From the NCBI GenBank assembly GCA_965207995.1, contig OZ242299.1:1488001-1552000 (forward strand): a stretch of DNA of 64,000 nucleotides, written 5' to 3'. Positions 45,270-54,254 of the stretch are shown here, piece after piece. The notes beneath the pieces were generated by a model. The model was not told the origin of the DNA. It did not search any database and saw only the letters and a program-made list of their open reading frames with translations. Every line of letters begins with the position of its first letter. The stretch's first letter is position 1. Made by a program: the position numbers and the translations under genes. Source of the DNA: DAOUKH01 sp965207995 (GTDB lineage Bacteria > Chloroflexota > Dehalococcoidia > SHYB01).

Positions 45270-46142
45270 ATGAAGAAGATCGGCGTCTCCTTTCCCCTGC
45301 CCCTGCCCCACGATCCCGACCGCATGCTCGATCCGGCGCCGATAGCCAAGGAGGCGGAGCGGCTCGGCTTCGATTCGATCTGGTTCGCCGAACACGTGGT
45401 GGCTCCGGCGTCGGTGACCAAGAGCAAATCCGCATTCTTCACCGACGGCCAGGTCCCCGGCTTCCAGGACCCGCTGATCATGATGTCGCGGGCCGGCGCG
45501 GTGACCAGCTCGCTTCTGGTGGGCACCGGCGTCCTCCTCGTTCCCGAGCACCATCCGGTGCGCCTGGCAAAGGCGCTCGCGACGATCGACCGGCACACCG
45601 AAGGGCGGCTCGTCCTCGGCGTCGGCGCGGGCTGGCTCGAAGAGGAAGCGGAGATCATGGGCGTCGACTTCAGCCGGCGTTGGGGACAGACGCTCGAGGC
45701 GCTGCGGGTGATGAAGGCACTCTGGACCGGAGAAGCGGTGGCCCATGACGGCCGCTTCTGGCAGTTCCCCGAGGCGCGCTCGATACCGCGGCCGGCGCGG
45801 CGCCCGCACCCGACGATCTACCTCGGCGGCGTGGCGAAGAAGGTGCTCGAGCGCGTCATCGCCTACGGCGACGGCTGGTCGCCGGAAAAGGTGACGCCCG
45901 AAGAGCTGCCGGAGCGGCGAGAGACGCTGTATGCGCTGGCGCGCGAAGCGGGACGCGACCCGGCGGGGCTGCCGATCTCGATCTTCGGGAAGCCGCCGGA
46001 ACCCGACATCGTGACGGCTTACCTGGAAGCGGGGGCGGACCGTGTCGTCGCCGGCCCCGGCTTTGCTGAGAACGAGCAAGACTGCATCGATCAGCTCCGG
46101 GACGTGGCGGCGAAGCTCCTGCCCCTCGCCGCCAAGCTCTAG
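45270..46142 (+). CDS. LLM class F420/FMN-dependent oxidoreductase (TIGR03619-like)
   Basis: 290 residues of the luciferase-like fold, closer to the F420-dependent subgroup. KEAERLGFDSIWFAEHVVAP, GTGVLLVPEHHPVRLAKALATIDRHTEGRLVLGVGAGWL and VYLGGVAKKVLER-like TIYLGGVAKKVLERV segments are seen. GGAGG lies upstream of the ATG. Cofactor choice cannot be read directly. It ends 12 bases from the convergent hydrolase gene. Confidence 0.88.
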   Translation: MKKIGVSFPLPLPHDPDRMLDPAPIAKEAERLGFDSIWFAEHVVAPASVTKSKSAFFTDGQVPGFQDPLIMMSRAGAVTSSLLVGTGVLLVPEHHPVRLAKALATIDRHTEGRLVLGVGAGWLEEEAEIMGVDFSRRWGQTLEALRVMKALWTGEAVAHDGRFWQFPEARSIPRPARRPHPTIYLGGVAKKVLERVIAYGDGWSPEKVTPEELPERRETLYALAREAGRDPAGLPISIFGKPPEPDIVTAYLEAGADRVVAGPGFAENEQDCIDQLRDVAAKLLPLAAKL

Positions 46143-46154
46143 TGCCGAGGGGCG

Positions 46155-46979
46155 CTAGCCCAGGGCCTTCCCGACGGCGCCGTTGAGGAAGTCGATGATG
46201 AGGTCGTTGACGGCCTTGGGGTTTTCCAGGGGGGCGAGGTGTCCCGCCTCGGGGATGACCTCGCTGCGGACGATGGGCAGGTTCTGGGTGAGGTATTTCG
46301 CGCCCTTCTGAAAGGCCCCACCATCGTGCTCGCCCACGGCGACGAGCGCGGGCACCTGAATCGCGCCGGACTCGATCTGCTCCTTCTGGGTGGGGCGGTC
46401 GTCCCGGGTCGAGCCGGTCAGGATGTGCCAGCTCTTGCCCGACCACGCGTCGACCATGGCGCGGACCTTGCCCTCTTTCACGGCGTAGTCCGGCGTGCCT
46501 TCCCAGACCATGTTCCGCACCCGGCCCTCGACCCACTCGTCGGTCTTGCCGACCCTGCGGAAGCGCTCGGCCTGCTCGTCCATGTACTTCTGGAGATTGG
46601 CCGAAATGGGGTCGCCGGAGACGCCGGCGGCCATGAAGACGACCGTCGTGGCGCGGCCGGGGTTGTTGAAGAGGTGCTCCATGACGACGGTCGTGCCGAC
46701 GGAGTGCCCGACGAACGAGGGCTTGGCGAGGTCCATTACGTCCATAAAGGCGGTGAGGTCGCGGCCGAAGGCCTTCCACGAGTACTCGCCGTCGGGGGCC
46801 TCCGACCGCCCGTGGCCCCGGAGGTCGATCCGGATGGCGCGGTAGTATTTCGCGACCTGGGGGAGAACGTCGTCGAAGATCCGGCCGTCGAGCGTGTGGC
46901 CGTGGACGAAGACGACGGGATGGCCCGAGCCGAGCGACTCGTAGTACAGACTGAAGCCGTTGACTTCGACGTGCGGCAT
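46155..46979 (-). CDS. Alpha/beta hydrolase
   Basis: 274-residue serine hydrolase. HGHTLDG forms the oxyanion region, Ser is in GHSVGTTV, and the catalytic His in EAGHLAPLENP near the C-terminus. Similar to 3-oxoadipate enol-lactonase and epoxide-hydrolase-like enzymes. It starts eight bases after the ThDP enzyme gene, so the two are cotranscribed and may act in sequence. Confidence 0.88.
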   Translation of the reverse strand: MPHVEVNGFSLYYESLGSGHPVVFVHGHTLDGRIFDDVLPQVAKYYRAIRIDLRGHGRSEAPDGEYSWKAFGRDLTAFMDVMDLAKPSFVGHSVGTTVVMEHLFNNPGRATTVVFMAAGVSGDPISANLQKYMDEQAERFRRVGKTDEWVEGRVRNMVWEGTPDYAVKEGKVRAMVDAWSGKSWHILTGSTRDDRPTQKEQIESGAIQVPALVAVGEHDGGAFQKGAKYLTQNLPIVRSEVIPEAGHLAPLENPKAVNDLIIDFLNGAVGKALG

Positions 46980-46987
46980 CGCGGCGG

Positions 46988-48646
46988 CTAGGAGATCCGG
47001 CGCTGCGACCTGCCGGGCATGGCGCCGTAGCTGATCTCCGGGTCGGTGACGACGTCCACGCAGGCGGGGAGGCCGGAGGCGAAGGCGCGTTCGAGGGCGG
47101 GACGGATGTCCTCGGGCCTCTCCACGCGCTCGCCGTGTCCGCCCATCGCCTCGACGATCTGGTCATACCGGGTGTCCTGCGAGAGGTCGCAGCCAAGCGC
47201 CCGGCCGTAGGCGCGCTTCACGCCGTGGATCGTCTGCGCCCAGCCGCCGTTGTTGGCGACGACGGAAACGACGGGCAGCTTGAATCGCACCATGGTCTCC
47301 ATGTCCATGCCGTTGAGGCCGAAGCCGCCGTCGCCGTTCAGGAGCAGGACTTGTTTACCCGGGCGGGCGAGCTGGGCCGCCATGGCAAAGCCGGTGCCCA
47401 CGCCGAGGCAGCCGAACTGGCCGGGGTCGAGCCAGTGTCCGGGCTCGTGGATGGGGATGGCGCGGGCGCCGAAGGTGACGATATCGCCGCCGTCGCCGAC
47501 GACGGTGGCGTCGCGGTCGAGGAACTTGCGGATCTCTCCGACGAGCCGCATGGGGTGAATGGGATCCTGGTCGGTCTCCATCAGCTCGAGGTCGTGGGTG
47601 CGGAAGCTCATCTCTTCTTCGTGCACCTTGTCGACCCAGTCGCCCGTCGCCTCGAAGCCCACACCGGGCAGCGCGTCGAGGACCTGCTCCATGATGAGCC
47701 GCGCGTTGCCTACGAGCCCGACATCGTTCCCCCGGTTGCGGCCGACCTCGCGGGGGTCGGACATGATGTGAATCAGCTTGGTCTCGTCGGGGATCAAGGT
47801 GTTGCGCCCGAAGCTCATGCGGAAGTCGATGGGCACGCCGATCAGGAGGATGACGTCGGCCTGGGTGAGGGCGAAGCGGCGCGACTGCGCTCCGAAATGG
47901 GGATGCTCGGGCGAGATCGAGCCGCGCCCCATGCCATTGAGGAAGACGGGCGCCTTGATCGTCTCGATGAACTCGCGGAGCGTGTCGGCGCCGTCGGTCC
48001 ACCAGACGTCGCTGCCCGCCATCACGACGGGCCGCTTGGCGTCTTTCAGGAGCCTGGCCGCCTCGTTGATCAGCTCGGGGTCGCCGGGAGCGCGGGCCCC
48101 GGTGCGGTAGTTGACGGGGAAGTGGACCTTATCCTCATCGACCCTGGCATTGAGCACGTCGTTGGGGAACTCGATGTAGCTCGGCCCCATGCGCCCCGTC
48201 GTCGCCCAGCGGAACGCGGTGGCCACGTAGTCGGGGATGCGGTTGGTGAGGGCGCAGCGCTCGGAGAAGTTCGACACCGACTGCATGAGCGTGACGCTGT
48301 CGAAGTCCTGCAGGCCGCCCATGAGCTGGTCTTTGACCCCGCTGTTGCTACCGATGCAGATCATCGGGCTGGGGGCCTGATAGGCGTTGGCCATCGCGGT
48401 GACGGTGTCGGTGACGCCGGGGCCGGCGGTCACGACAGCGACGCCGGGGGTGCGGGTGACGCGCGACCAGCCCTCGGCGGCGTGGCCGGCGACCTGCTCG
48501 TGGCGCACGTCGATGATGTCGATGCCTTCGTCGGCACAGCCTTCGAAGATGTTGTAGATGTGGCCGCCGTTGAGGGTGAAGATGTACTTCACGCCCTCGG
48601 CCTTCAGGGCCTTCGCGACCAAGCGGCCGCCGCTGAGTTCGCCCAT
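46988..48646 (-). CDS. Thiamine-diphosphate-dependent enzyme (acetolactate synthase/oxalyl-CoA decarboxylase-like)
   Basis: 552-residue enzyme with the three-domain layout of this family. The catalytic Glu is in DVRHEQVAGHAAEGWSR, the central FAD/ADP domain follows, and the ThDP-magnesium motif is NGDGGFGLN...NNGG. It could be an acetolactate synthase, a benzoylformate-type decarboxylase or related. No regulatory small subunit (ilvN) is adjacent, so a catabolic lyase is more likely than branched-chain synthesis. The operon partner is an alpha/beta hydrolase. Confidence 0.88.
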   Translation of the reverse strand: MGELSGGRLVAKALKAEGVKYIFTLNGGHIYNIFEGCADEGIDIIDVRHEQVAGHAAEGWSRVTRTPGVAVVTAGPGVTDTVTAMANAYQAPSPMICIGSNSGVKDQLMGGLQDFDSVTLMQSVSNFSERCALTNRIPDYVATAFRWATTGRMGPSYIEFPNDVLNARVDEDKVHFPVNYRTGARAPGDPELINEAARLLKDAKRPVVMAGSDVWWTDGADTLREFIETIKAPVFLNGMGRGSISPEHPHFGAQSRRFALTQADVILLIGVPIDFRMSFGRNTLIPDETKLIHIMSDPREVGRNRGNDVGLVGNARLIMEQVLDALPGVGFEATGDWVDKVHEEEMSFRTHDLELMETDQDPIHPMRLVGEIRKFLDRDATVVGDGGDIVTFGARAIPIHEPGHWLDPGQFGCLGVGTGFAMAAQLARPGKQVLLLNGDGGFGLNGMDMETMVRFKLPVVSVVANNGGWAQTIHGVKRAYGRALGCDLSQDTRYDQIVEAMGGHGERVERPEDIRPALERAFASGLPACVDVVTDPEISYGAMPGRSQRRIS

Positions 48647-48741
48647 GCGCGAGCCTCGCTTTCTTTTCTGGGGACTTGCCGCCCGCCGACCGTGGCCGAC
48701 GGACGCCGGCTATTGTAGTCGAGCGCCGCGGGGGTGGGAAG

Positions 48742-49314
48742 CTAACGCGCCGTGCGCCACGCCGCGATGTAGACCGAGAGCAGGACGGCGAGGATGGTCC
48801 AGACATCGGGGCGCGACCAAGCCTCGGCGATGACCACTCCCCCCGGCGCAAATGCCGCGTAGCGTTCCGCCCAGAAGTGCGTCAACGCCGTCATGAAGGG
48901 AGCGTCGTCGAACCAGTACTGGGTGAGGACGTTGCCGACGAAGAAGGCCAACAGCGCGGCAGACCCCGCAACGTAGCGGAGATACAGGACTGGCTTCCCC
49001 TTGGTGGCGCGCGTTAACCCTTCGCTGATGATGTATCCCACGCCCGCCCCGGCCATGATGGTCAGGAAGCCACCGAGGGCACCGTTGACCAGCGCCCAAA
49101 TAATGCCCCCCACGAGGGCGAGGCCGAGCGCCGCGGCAGCCGCCGTGGCGTGCTCCCCGGCGTCCATGACCAACATCGGGTTCTTGCGCACCTGCGCGCA
49201 GGACTCGCAGCGGAAGCCCACCGGGGTCGCAATCGAGCAGCGCGGGCAGATGGGCTTGCCGCACTTGCCGCAGCCGAGCATGGTCTCGACCTGCGGGTGT
49301 GTGGCGCACTGCAT
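48742..49314 (-). CDS. B-box-type zinc finger membrane protein
   Basis: 190 residues. The N-terminus MQCATHPQVETMLGCGKCG, followed by CPRCSIATPVGFRCESC, is a B-box-like zinc-binding module common in bacterial membrane proteins. About four hydrophobic helices follow (residues 55-190). It begins five bases after plsY ends, closing the ymdB-PHP-fabZ-plsY operon. Function unknown. Confidence 0.75.
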   Translation of the reverse strand: MQCATHPQVETMLGCGKCGKPICPRCSIATPVGFRCESCAQVRKNPMLVMDAGEHATAAAAALGLALVGGIIWALVNGALGGFLTIMAGAGVGYIISEGLTRATKGKPVLYLRYVAGSAALLAFFVGNVLTQYWFDDAPFMTALTHFWAERYAAFAPGGVVIAEAWSRPDVWTILAVLLSVYIAAWRTAR

Positions 49315-49319
49315 CTAGT

Positions 49320-50228
49320 TCACCTCGGCTCACGCCGAGGGTCCGGCGGCGGGTACGGGGCCGGATAGGGCCCCTTCGGCGGTGGCGGCGGATCCGGCGG
49401 CTTTGGCGGCGGTGGCGGCTCCGGCGGCCGCGGCGGGTACGGTGGAGGTGGAGCCGGTGGCCTCGGCGGTGGTGGCGGCGGTGGCTCCGGTGGTGGTTCC
49501 GGTGGTGGCGGCGGTGGAGGTGGCGGCTCGGGCGGCGGCGGTGGCTCCTCCTCGGGCGGCTCGCCCGCGGCGCGGGCGGACTCGAGGCCACGGCGCACCC
49601 ACTCCTCTCGGTCCAAGATGTCCCGGTCGAAGAGCAGCCGGTAGAGGACGACGTGCGCGGTCCATCGCTCGGGCAGCTCGTTGCCAAGAAGCCGCTTGAC
49701 GATGATCGCCAGGGCCATCAGGCCGAGGCCCAAGATGTGCGCCTCGCTGCGCTCGAGGAGCCAGCTCCACATGGGGAGGAGCGCGGCGGACAGTCCGAGG
49801 AAGAGCGGCACGCTTCCCCAGAACGCGATGCCGAAAAGCGCGATGATCGTAACGAGCAGCAGCTCCAGGCGGGCCACGGCGAGCAAGACGCCGAGGAGGA
49901 TGCTCATGCCCCGCCCGCCCTTGAAGCCGATCCACACCGACCAGTTGTGGCCGACGATGCAGGCGACGCCGGCGGCTATCTGCTGGGAAACTTCCAAGTC
50001 AACGGCCTGGGCCACCCAGATAGGAGCGGCGCCTTTGAGCACCTCGACGACCCCGATGGCGATCGCGGTCCGGCGTCCTACGAGGTGGGCCGCGTTGCTG
50101 GGCCCGACGGAGCTGGAGCCGAAGTTCCGCAGGTCGACCCCTCGCAGGGCTTTGACGACGAGGTGGGTGACCGGAATCGCGCCCCAGAAATAGGCGGCGA
50201 TGACGATGATGATCGCGCCGGCGGTCAT
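49320..50228 (-). CDS. plsY: PlsY-like glycerol-3-phosphate acyltransferase with proline-rich tail
   Basis: Membrane enzyme that acylates glycerol-3-phosphate in phospholipid synthesis. Five or more hydrophobic segments cover about 1-180. Family motifs are present but modified: NFGSSSVGPSNAAHLVG for the usual GSGNxGATN, and GHNWSVWIGFKGGRGMS for GHxxPxFxxFKGGKGVA. Residues 223-302 form a tail in which 56 of 80 residues are Pro, with Glu, Arg and Tyr, absent from typical PlsY of about 200 residues. It lies in the operon with fabZ, fitting lipid synthesis. Activity is likely but the motif changes leave doubt. Confidence 0.8.
   Translation of the reverse strand: MTAGAIIIVIAAYFWGAIPVTHLVVKALRGVDLRNFGSSSVGPSNAAHLVGRRTAIAIGVVEVLKGAAPIWVAQAVDLEVSQQIAAGVACIVGHNWSVWIGFKGGRGMSILLGVLLAVARLELLLVTIIALFGIAFWGSVPLFLGLSAALLPMWSWLLERSEAHILGLGLMALAIIVKRLLGNELPERWTAHVVLYRLLFDRDILDREEWVRRGLESARAAGEPPEEEPPPPPEPPPPPPPPPEPPPEPPPPPPPRPPAPPPPYPPRPPEPPPPPKPPDPPPPPKGPYPAPYPPPDPRREPR
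49335..49562. repeat. Low-complexity GGN repeat encoding the PlsY poly-proline tail
   Basis: The plus strand reads mostly GGCGGTGGC, GGTGGTTCC and similar triplets, which are CCN proline codons on the coding strand. The tract could expand or contract by slippage and may form G-rich secondary structure. Confidence 0.8.
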
Positions 50229-50270
50229 CGCGCCTGGCCTCGGCGGCGGTGCTTCAGCGAATGCACGCGG

Positions 50271-50723
50271 CTACGCCTCGGCGTCCGGGGGCTTGGGGCG
50301 GTCGACGAGGGCGAAGGTGAGCCGTCCCTCCGCGGCCGTTTCTCCGTCGATGGACGCGCGCGCCGTCCCCTTGCCGATGGGGCCGCGCACCCGCTCGAGG
50401 GTGACTTCAAGGTCCAGCGTGTCGCCGGGGACGACGGGGCGCTTGAATCTGAACCCGTCGATGCCCGCGAAGTAGGCGACCTTCTCGCGGTTCTCGGGGA
50501 GGGAGAGGATCGCCACCGAACCCACCTGGGCCAAGGCTTCCACGATAAGGACGCCGGGGACGATGGGATTCCCCGGGAAATGCCCCTGGAAGAACGGCTC
50601 GTTGATGGTGAACTGCTTGAGCCCCGCGGCGCTCTTTCCGGCCTCGACTTCGAGGATCCGGTCCACCAACAGGAAGGGCGGGCGGTGCGGGATGATCTCC
50701 TGGATGCCGCGGGCGTCAAGCAT
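50271..50723 (-). CDS. fabZ: 3-hydroxyacyl-[acyl-carrier-protein] dehydratase FabZ
   Basis: Hot-dog fold dehydratase in fatty acid elongation. MLDARGIQEIIPHRPPFLLVDRI opens the domain, and catalytic His/Glu are in GHFPGNPIVPGVLIVEALAQVG. 150 residues from ATG 50723. Longer frames would run into the PHP gene that ends 11 bases before. It couples fatty acid synthesis to plsY in the operon. Confidence 0.96.
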   Translation of the reverse strand: MLDARGIQEIIPHRPPFLLVDRILEVEAGKSAAGLKQFTINEPFFQGHFPGNPIVPGVLIVEALAQVGSVAILSLPENREKVAYFAGIDGFRFKRPVVPGDTLDLEVTLERVRGPIGKGTARASIDGETAAEGRLTFALVDRPKPPDAEA

Positions 50724-50734
50724 GCGCGAATTCT

Positions 50735-51568
50735 CTATGCACCGGCGTTCGGGCTGTGGGCCCGCAGGGCGTCGACGGAGCTTGCCGGCGGGCCTGCGGC
50801 GCCGGGCAGCCGCTCCCCATCGTGGTTGCCGTGGTAGTCGGAGCCGCCGCAAGGTATCAGGCCGTGGGCCTCGGCGAGGTGCTTGAACCGACGCTCGTCT
50901 TCTACGCTGTACGTCCCATAGTACACTTCGATCCCCTTGAGCCCCGCCTCCTTCATCGAAGGTAGCAAGTCCTCAACGCCCTTGGTGTAAACGGGGTGCG
51001 CGAGGACGGGAACCGCGCCGTTGGAAACACCGAGCGCGATCGCTTCCTCGGGGGTGAGCTTCTCGCGCTCGACGTAGGCGGGGCCGCCTCTCCCGATGTA
51101 CTTGTCGAACGCCTCTTGGTTCGTGGCGACGTGTCCCGCCTCGATGAGGGCGCGGGCCACGTGGGGCCGCCCCACCGAAGCGTCGCCGGCGATCTCGAGG
51201 ACTCGCTCCCAAGAAAGCGGCATCCCCAGGGCGGCCAACTTCTCCACCATGCCCTTCCCGCGGGCGTAGCGCCCTTCGCGGAAGCGGGCAAGCTGCGACT
51301 GGAACCGTTCGTCCGTCTTGTCGACGAAGTAGCAGAGGATGTGGATTTCCGAGCCCTCGATGTCGGTGCTCAATTCGACGCCGTCGATGAGGGTTAGGCC
51401 GGGGTGCTTCGCCACCGCCTCGGCGGCCTCCGAAAGCCCTTCGGTGGTGTCATGATCGGTGACCGCGAAGGTTTTCACCTCTTGCGAGGCCACAAGGTCC
51501 ACGAGCTCGGTCGGCGTGAGGCGGCCGTCCGACCTTGTGGTGTGCATGTGCAGGTCTACGTCGGCCAT
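50735..51568 (-). CDS. PHP-domain metal-dependent phosphoesterase
   Basis: 277-residue PHP phosphoesterase of the YciV/3',5'-nucleoside bisphosphate phosphatase group. Metal-binding motifs are DLHMHTTRSDG at the start, VTDHDTTEG, and CGGSDYHG near the end. These enzymes remove phosphate from pAp or similar nucleotides. It sits between ymdB and fabZ. Confidence 0.88.
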   Translation of the reverse strand: MADVDLHMHTTRSDGRLTPTELVDLVASQEVKTFAVTDHDTTEGLSEAAEAVAKHPGLTLIDGVELSTDIEGSEIHILCYFVDKTDERFQSQLARFREGRYARGKGMVEKLAALGMPLSWERVLEIAGDASVGRPHVARALIEAGHVATNQEAFDKYIGRGGPAYVEREKLTPEEAIALGVSNGAVPVLAHPVYTKGVEDLLPSMKEAGLKGIEVYYGTYSVEDERRFKHLAEAHGLIPCGGSDYHGNHDGERLPGAAGPPASSVDALRAHSPNAGA

Positions 51569-51623
51569 TTGTTAGTCACCTCGTCGAGTAAGGATTGCAT
51601 GAAGGCGCCCTGTGCCGCGCGGC

Positions 51624-52391
51624 CTAGGCGACCTCTCTGTCGACGCGTTCGATGCTGCGCGCCAAGCCGGTATCCTCGTCAACGTCGACGAGGACGGAGC
51701 TGAACACCGCGGGGCCGGTGGCCACCTGCAGGCGCGCGTGCTGCTGGGTGAGGAACCGTTCCAGCACCTCTCCCACGGCGTTGCCGATGACTGAATCGCG
51801 CGGGCCGACCATCCCGATGTCGGAGACGAACGCCGTCCCCTTGGGCAGCACTTTCGCATCGATCGTCCCTACATGCGTGTGCGTGCCGAGGACCGCGCTC
51901 ACGCGGCCGTCGAGGTACCACCCCAGCGCGCCGACTTCCGAGGTGGCCTCCGTGTGGCAGTCGACGATGATGACTTTCGTGTCCGGCCCGACCTCCGACA
52001 GGAGCTCGTCAATCGCGCGGAAGGGATCGTCGACGTTGGCCAAGAAGACACGTCCGATCACTTGGGTGACGAGCACCCCGTCGTGCAGCCAGTAGCCTTT
52101 GCCGGGAGCCCTTGGCGGGTAGTTCATGGGGCGGATGAGAGGGTAGTCGCCTTCTAGGTAGGGGACGATTTCCTTTTTCGCCCAGGCGTGATTGCCGGTG
52201 GTGATGACGTCGACGCCGGCTTCGTACATCTCCTGGGCGGTATCCGGGGTGAGTCCTAGTCCGCCGGCCGCGTTCTCCCCGTTCACGATGACGAAGTCGA
52301 GGTCAAGGTCGCGGCGAAGCTCCGGGACGAGGGCCCGCACCGCGCGCCGACCCGGCTTCCCTACGACGTCTCCGGCCATGAGGATACGCAT
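51624..52391 (-). CDS. ymdB: YmdB-family metallophosphoesterase (TIGR00282)
   Basis: Calcineurin-like phosphodiesterase; the characterised relative hydrolyses cyclic nucleotides and affects biofilm and mRNA turnover. Motifs: GDVVGKPGRRAV, NGENAAGGLG, TGNHAW, VDCHTEATSE and GTHTHV. 255 residues. It follows rny in the same direction but beyond a strong terminator, and has its own promoter, heading a five-gene operon. Confidence 0.92.
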   Translation of the reverse strand: MRILMAGDVVGKPGRRAVRALVPELRRDLDLDFVIVNGENAAGGLGLTPDTAQEMYEAGVDVITTGNHAWAKKEIVPYLEGDYPLIRPMNYPPRAPGKGYWLHDGVLVTQVIGRVFLANVDDPFRAIDELLSEVGPDTKVIIVDCHTEATSEVGALGWYLDGRVSAVLGTHTHVGTIDAKVLPKGTAFVSDIGMVGPRDSVIGNAVGEVLERFLTQQHARLQVATGPAVFSSVLVDVDEDTGLARSIERVDREVA

Positions 52392-52447
52392 GCTGTGGCG
52401 CGGGTACTCCGCCGGGGCAAATTGGAGCAGTAGCTCCCCGGCGCTTC

Positions 52448-52476
52448 AGTATACGGCCCGCCCCATGCCATGAAAA
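52448..52476 (-). promoter_or_regulatory. Promoter of the ymdB operon
   Basis: Minus strand TTTTCA (52476-52471), 17-base spacer, TATACT (52453-52448), immediately downstream of the rny terminator. Confidence 0.5.
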
Positions 52477-52483
52477 GAACAGG

Positions 52484-52522
52484 GCAAACAAAAGGGGCGC
52501 GGGGATGATCCCCGCGCCCCTT
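52484..52522 (-). terminator. Rho-independent terminator of rny
   Basis: 14-base perfect stem (AAGGGGCGCGGGGA / TCCCCGCGCCCCTT) with a three-base loop, followed on the minus strand by TTGTTTGCC. It is the clearest intrinsic terminator in the window. Confidence 0.85.
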
Positions 52523-52545
52523 CACAGAGCCGGTGCGGATCCGGT

Positions 52546-54045
52546 TTACTTGGCGAGGCCGACCGCGCGGGTCTCCCGCACGACGGTCACCTTGATCTGA
52601 CCGGGGTAGATCATGGTGTCCTGAATCTTCTGGGCCACGTCGTGGGCGAGCTTGGCCGCCTGGACGTCATCGACCTTCTTCGGTTGCACCATGATCCGGA
52701 CTTCACGGCCGGCCTGGATCGCGTACGCCTTCTCCACGCCGTCGAAGCTCGTGGCGGTCGACTCGAGTTCCTGCAGGCGCTTGACGTACATCTCGGCGGT
52801 GTCCCGGCGCGCTCCCGGCCGTCCCCCGCTGATGGCGTCGGCGGCGGCGACAATGAACGCCTCGACGTTGATCCGGTCGTCGTCGTGGTGCTCCTCGATG
52901 GCGGCCGCGACTTCAGGGTTGATGCCGTATTTGCGGGCGATTTCCCCGCCGATCTCGGCGTGCCCGCCTTCGATCTCATGCGTGAGCGCCTTGCCGAGGT
53001 CGTGCAGCAAGGCGCCTGCCTTGCAGACCTGGGCGTTGGCGCCGATCTCGGAGGCCATCATGCCCGCGAGATGCGCCGCCTCGACGCTGTGCTTGAGCAC
53101 GTTTTGCCCATAGCTGGTGCGGTAGCGCAGCCGACCAAGGAGTGCGGTGACCTCGGACGAGAGGCCGAGCACACCGGCGTCGATCACCGCCTGTTCGCCG
53201 GCCTTGCGCATGCCCTCTTCGACCTCTTCGCGGGCCTTGTTCACCATCTCCTCGATGCGGGTGGGGTGAATGCGCCCGTCGAGCATGAGCTTCTGCAACG
53301 CGACCTTGGCCACTTCGCGGCGGATCGGGTCGTAGCCGGAGAGCGTGACCGCCTCCGGCGTGTCGTCGATCACCAGGTCGACGCCGGTCGCCTGTTCAAG
53401 GGCGCGGATGTTGCGCCCCTCGCGCCCGATGAGGCGCCCCTTCATGTCGTCGCTGGGGAGGGGGATCACGGACACTGTGGTCTCGGAGACCACGTCCGAG
53501 GTCAGCCGCTGGATGGCCAGCGCGATCGCCTTGCGGCCCTTCATGTCGGCCTCGTCGGCGATACGGCGGTCGATCTCGTGGATCTTCTTGGCCGCTTCGA
53601 GCTCTAGCTCGTTCTCGACGCTCCTGAAAAGCTCGGCGAGCGCATCCTCTTTGGAGAGACCGGAGACGCGTTCAAGCTCGGCCACCTGTTGGCCGCGCGC
53701 TGTCTCTAGCTCCGCTCGCAGGTCGTCTAGCCCGCGCTCCTTCTCTCTGAGGTCCCGCTCTTTCCGGTCGACACCCTCGATCTTGTTGTCGAGTGCATCT
53801 TCTTTCTGAGCGAGTCGTCGCTCCTGTCGTTGAACGTCTTGTCTGCGCTCTTTGTACTCGGCCTCGGCGGCGGCACGCGTCTTGTTCGCTTCGGCGCGCG
53901 CCTCCTTGACGACTTGCTCGCGCCTAGTCTCCGCCTTGTTGATGATCCCTTCAGCCTGCCGTTCAGCGGCTTCGACTTTCTTGGTCAGCCCCCCGGTCAC
54001 CAGCGCCACGAAACCTTCGATGACGCGGCTAATTGGGTTAGCCAA
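52546..54045 (-). CDS. rny: Ribonuclease Y
   Basis: Endoribonuclease initiating mRNA decay. A long coiled coil (about residues 20-150, rich in Glu/Arg/Ala) precedes a KH domain (MKGRLIGREGRNIRALEQAT) and an HD domain with ALLHDLGKA and the EEHHDDDR segment. 499 residues. The start is TTG directly after a stop codon, so it cannot be extended; the first 25 residues are only modestly hydrophobic (RVIEGFVALVTGGL) and lack the usual N-terminal membrane helix. Confidence 0.95.
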   Translation of the reverse strand: MANPISRVIEGFVALVTGGLTKKVEAAERQAEGIINKAETRREQVVKEARAEANKTRAAAEAEYKERRQDVQRQERRLAQKEDALDNKIEGVDRKERDLREKERGLDDLRAELETARGQQVAELERVSGLSKEDALAELFRSVENELELEAAKKIHEIDRRIADEADMKGRKAIALAIQRLTSDVVSETTVSVIPLPSDDMKGRLIGREGRNIRALEQATGVDLVIDDTPEAVTLSGYDPIRREVAKVALQKLMLDGRIHPTRIEEMVNKAREEVEEGMRKAGEQAVIDAGVLGLSSEVTALLGRLRYRTSYGQNVLKHSVEAAHLAGMMASEIGANAQVCKAGALLHDLGKALTHEIEGGHAEIGGEIARKYGINPEVAAAIEEHHDDDRINVEAFIVAAADAISGGRPGARRDTAEMYVKRLQELESTATSFDGVEKAYAIQAGREVRIMVQPKKVDDVQAAKLAHDVAQKIQDTMIYPGQIKVTVVRETRAVGLAK

Positions 54046-54180
54046 CTTCTACCGTCCTTTCTCTACTGTCCTGTCGTTACCTTCCGATTTCGGGCCTGTG
54101 GAAAGCCCAAAGTTTCCCCGTCATTATCGGCCCCGTCGATTTTGAGTGTCAAGGTTGGCGGATTTCGTCAGAACCGTTCG

Positions 54181-54209
54181 TTGACAGGAGTAGGGCGCCT
54201 TTCTACAAT
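54181..54209 (+). promoter_or_regulatory. Consensus promoter for the DUF35 gene
   Basis: TTGACA (54181-54186), 17-base spacer, TACAAT (54204-54209): the best match to the sigma-70 consensus in the window. Confidence 0.75.
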
Positions 54210-54254
54210 GCCCCTCTACTCCGTTGGGGCCAGTGCGGCCCGCGAGGCGAACCC

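Noticed and set aside
49320..49562. A plus-strand Gly/Ala-rich protein in the GGN repeat
   Set aside because: It is the complement of the PlsY proline codons, and has no start context or homologous pattern.
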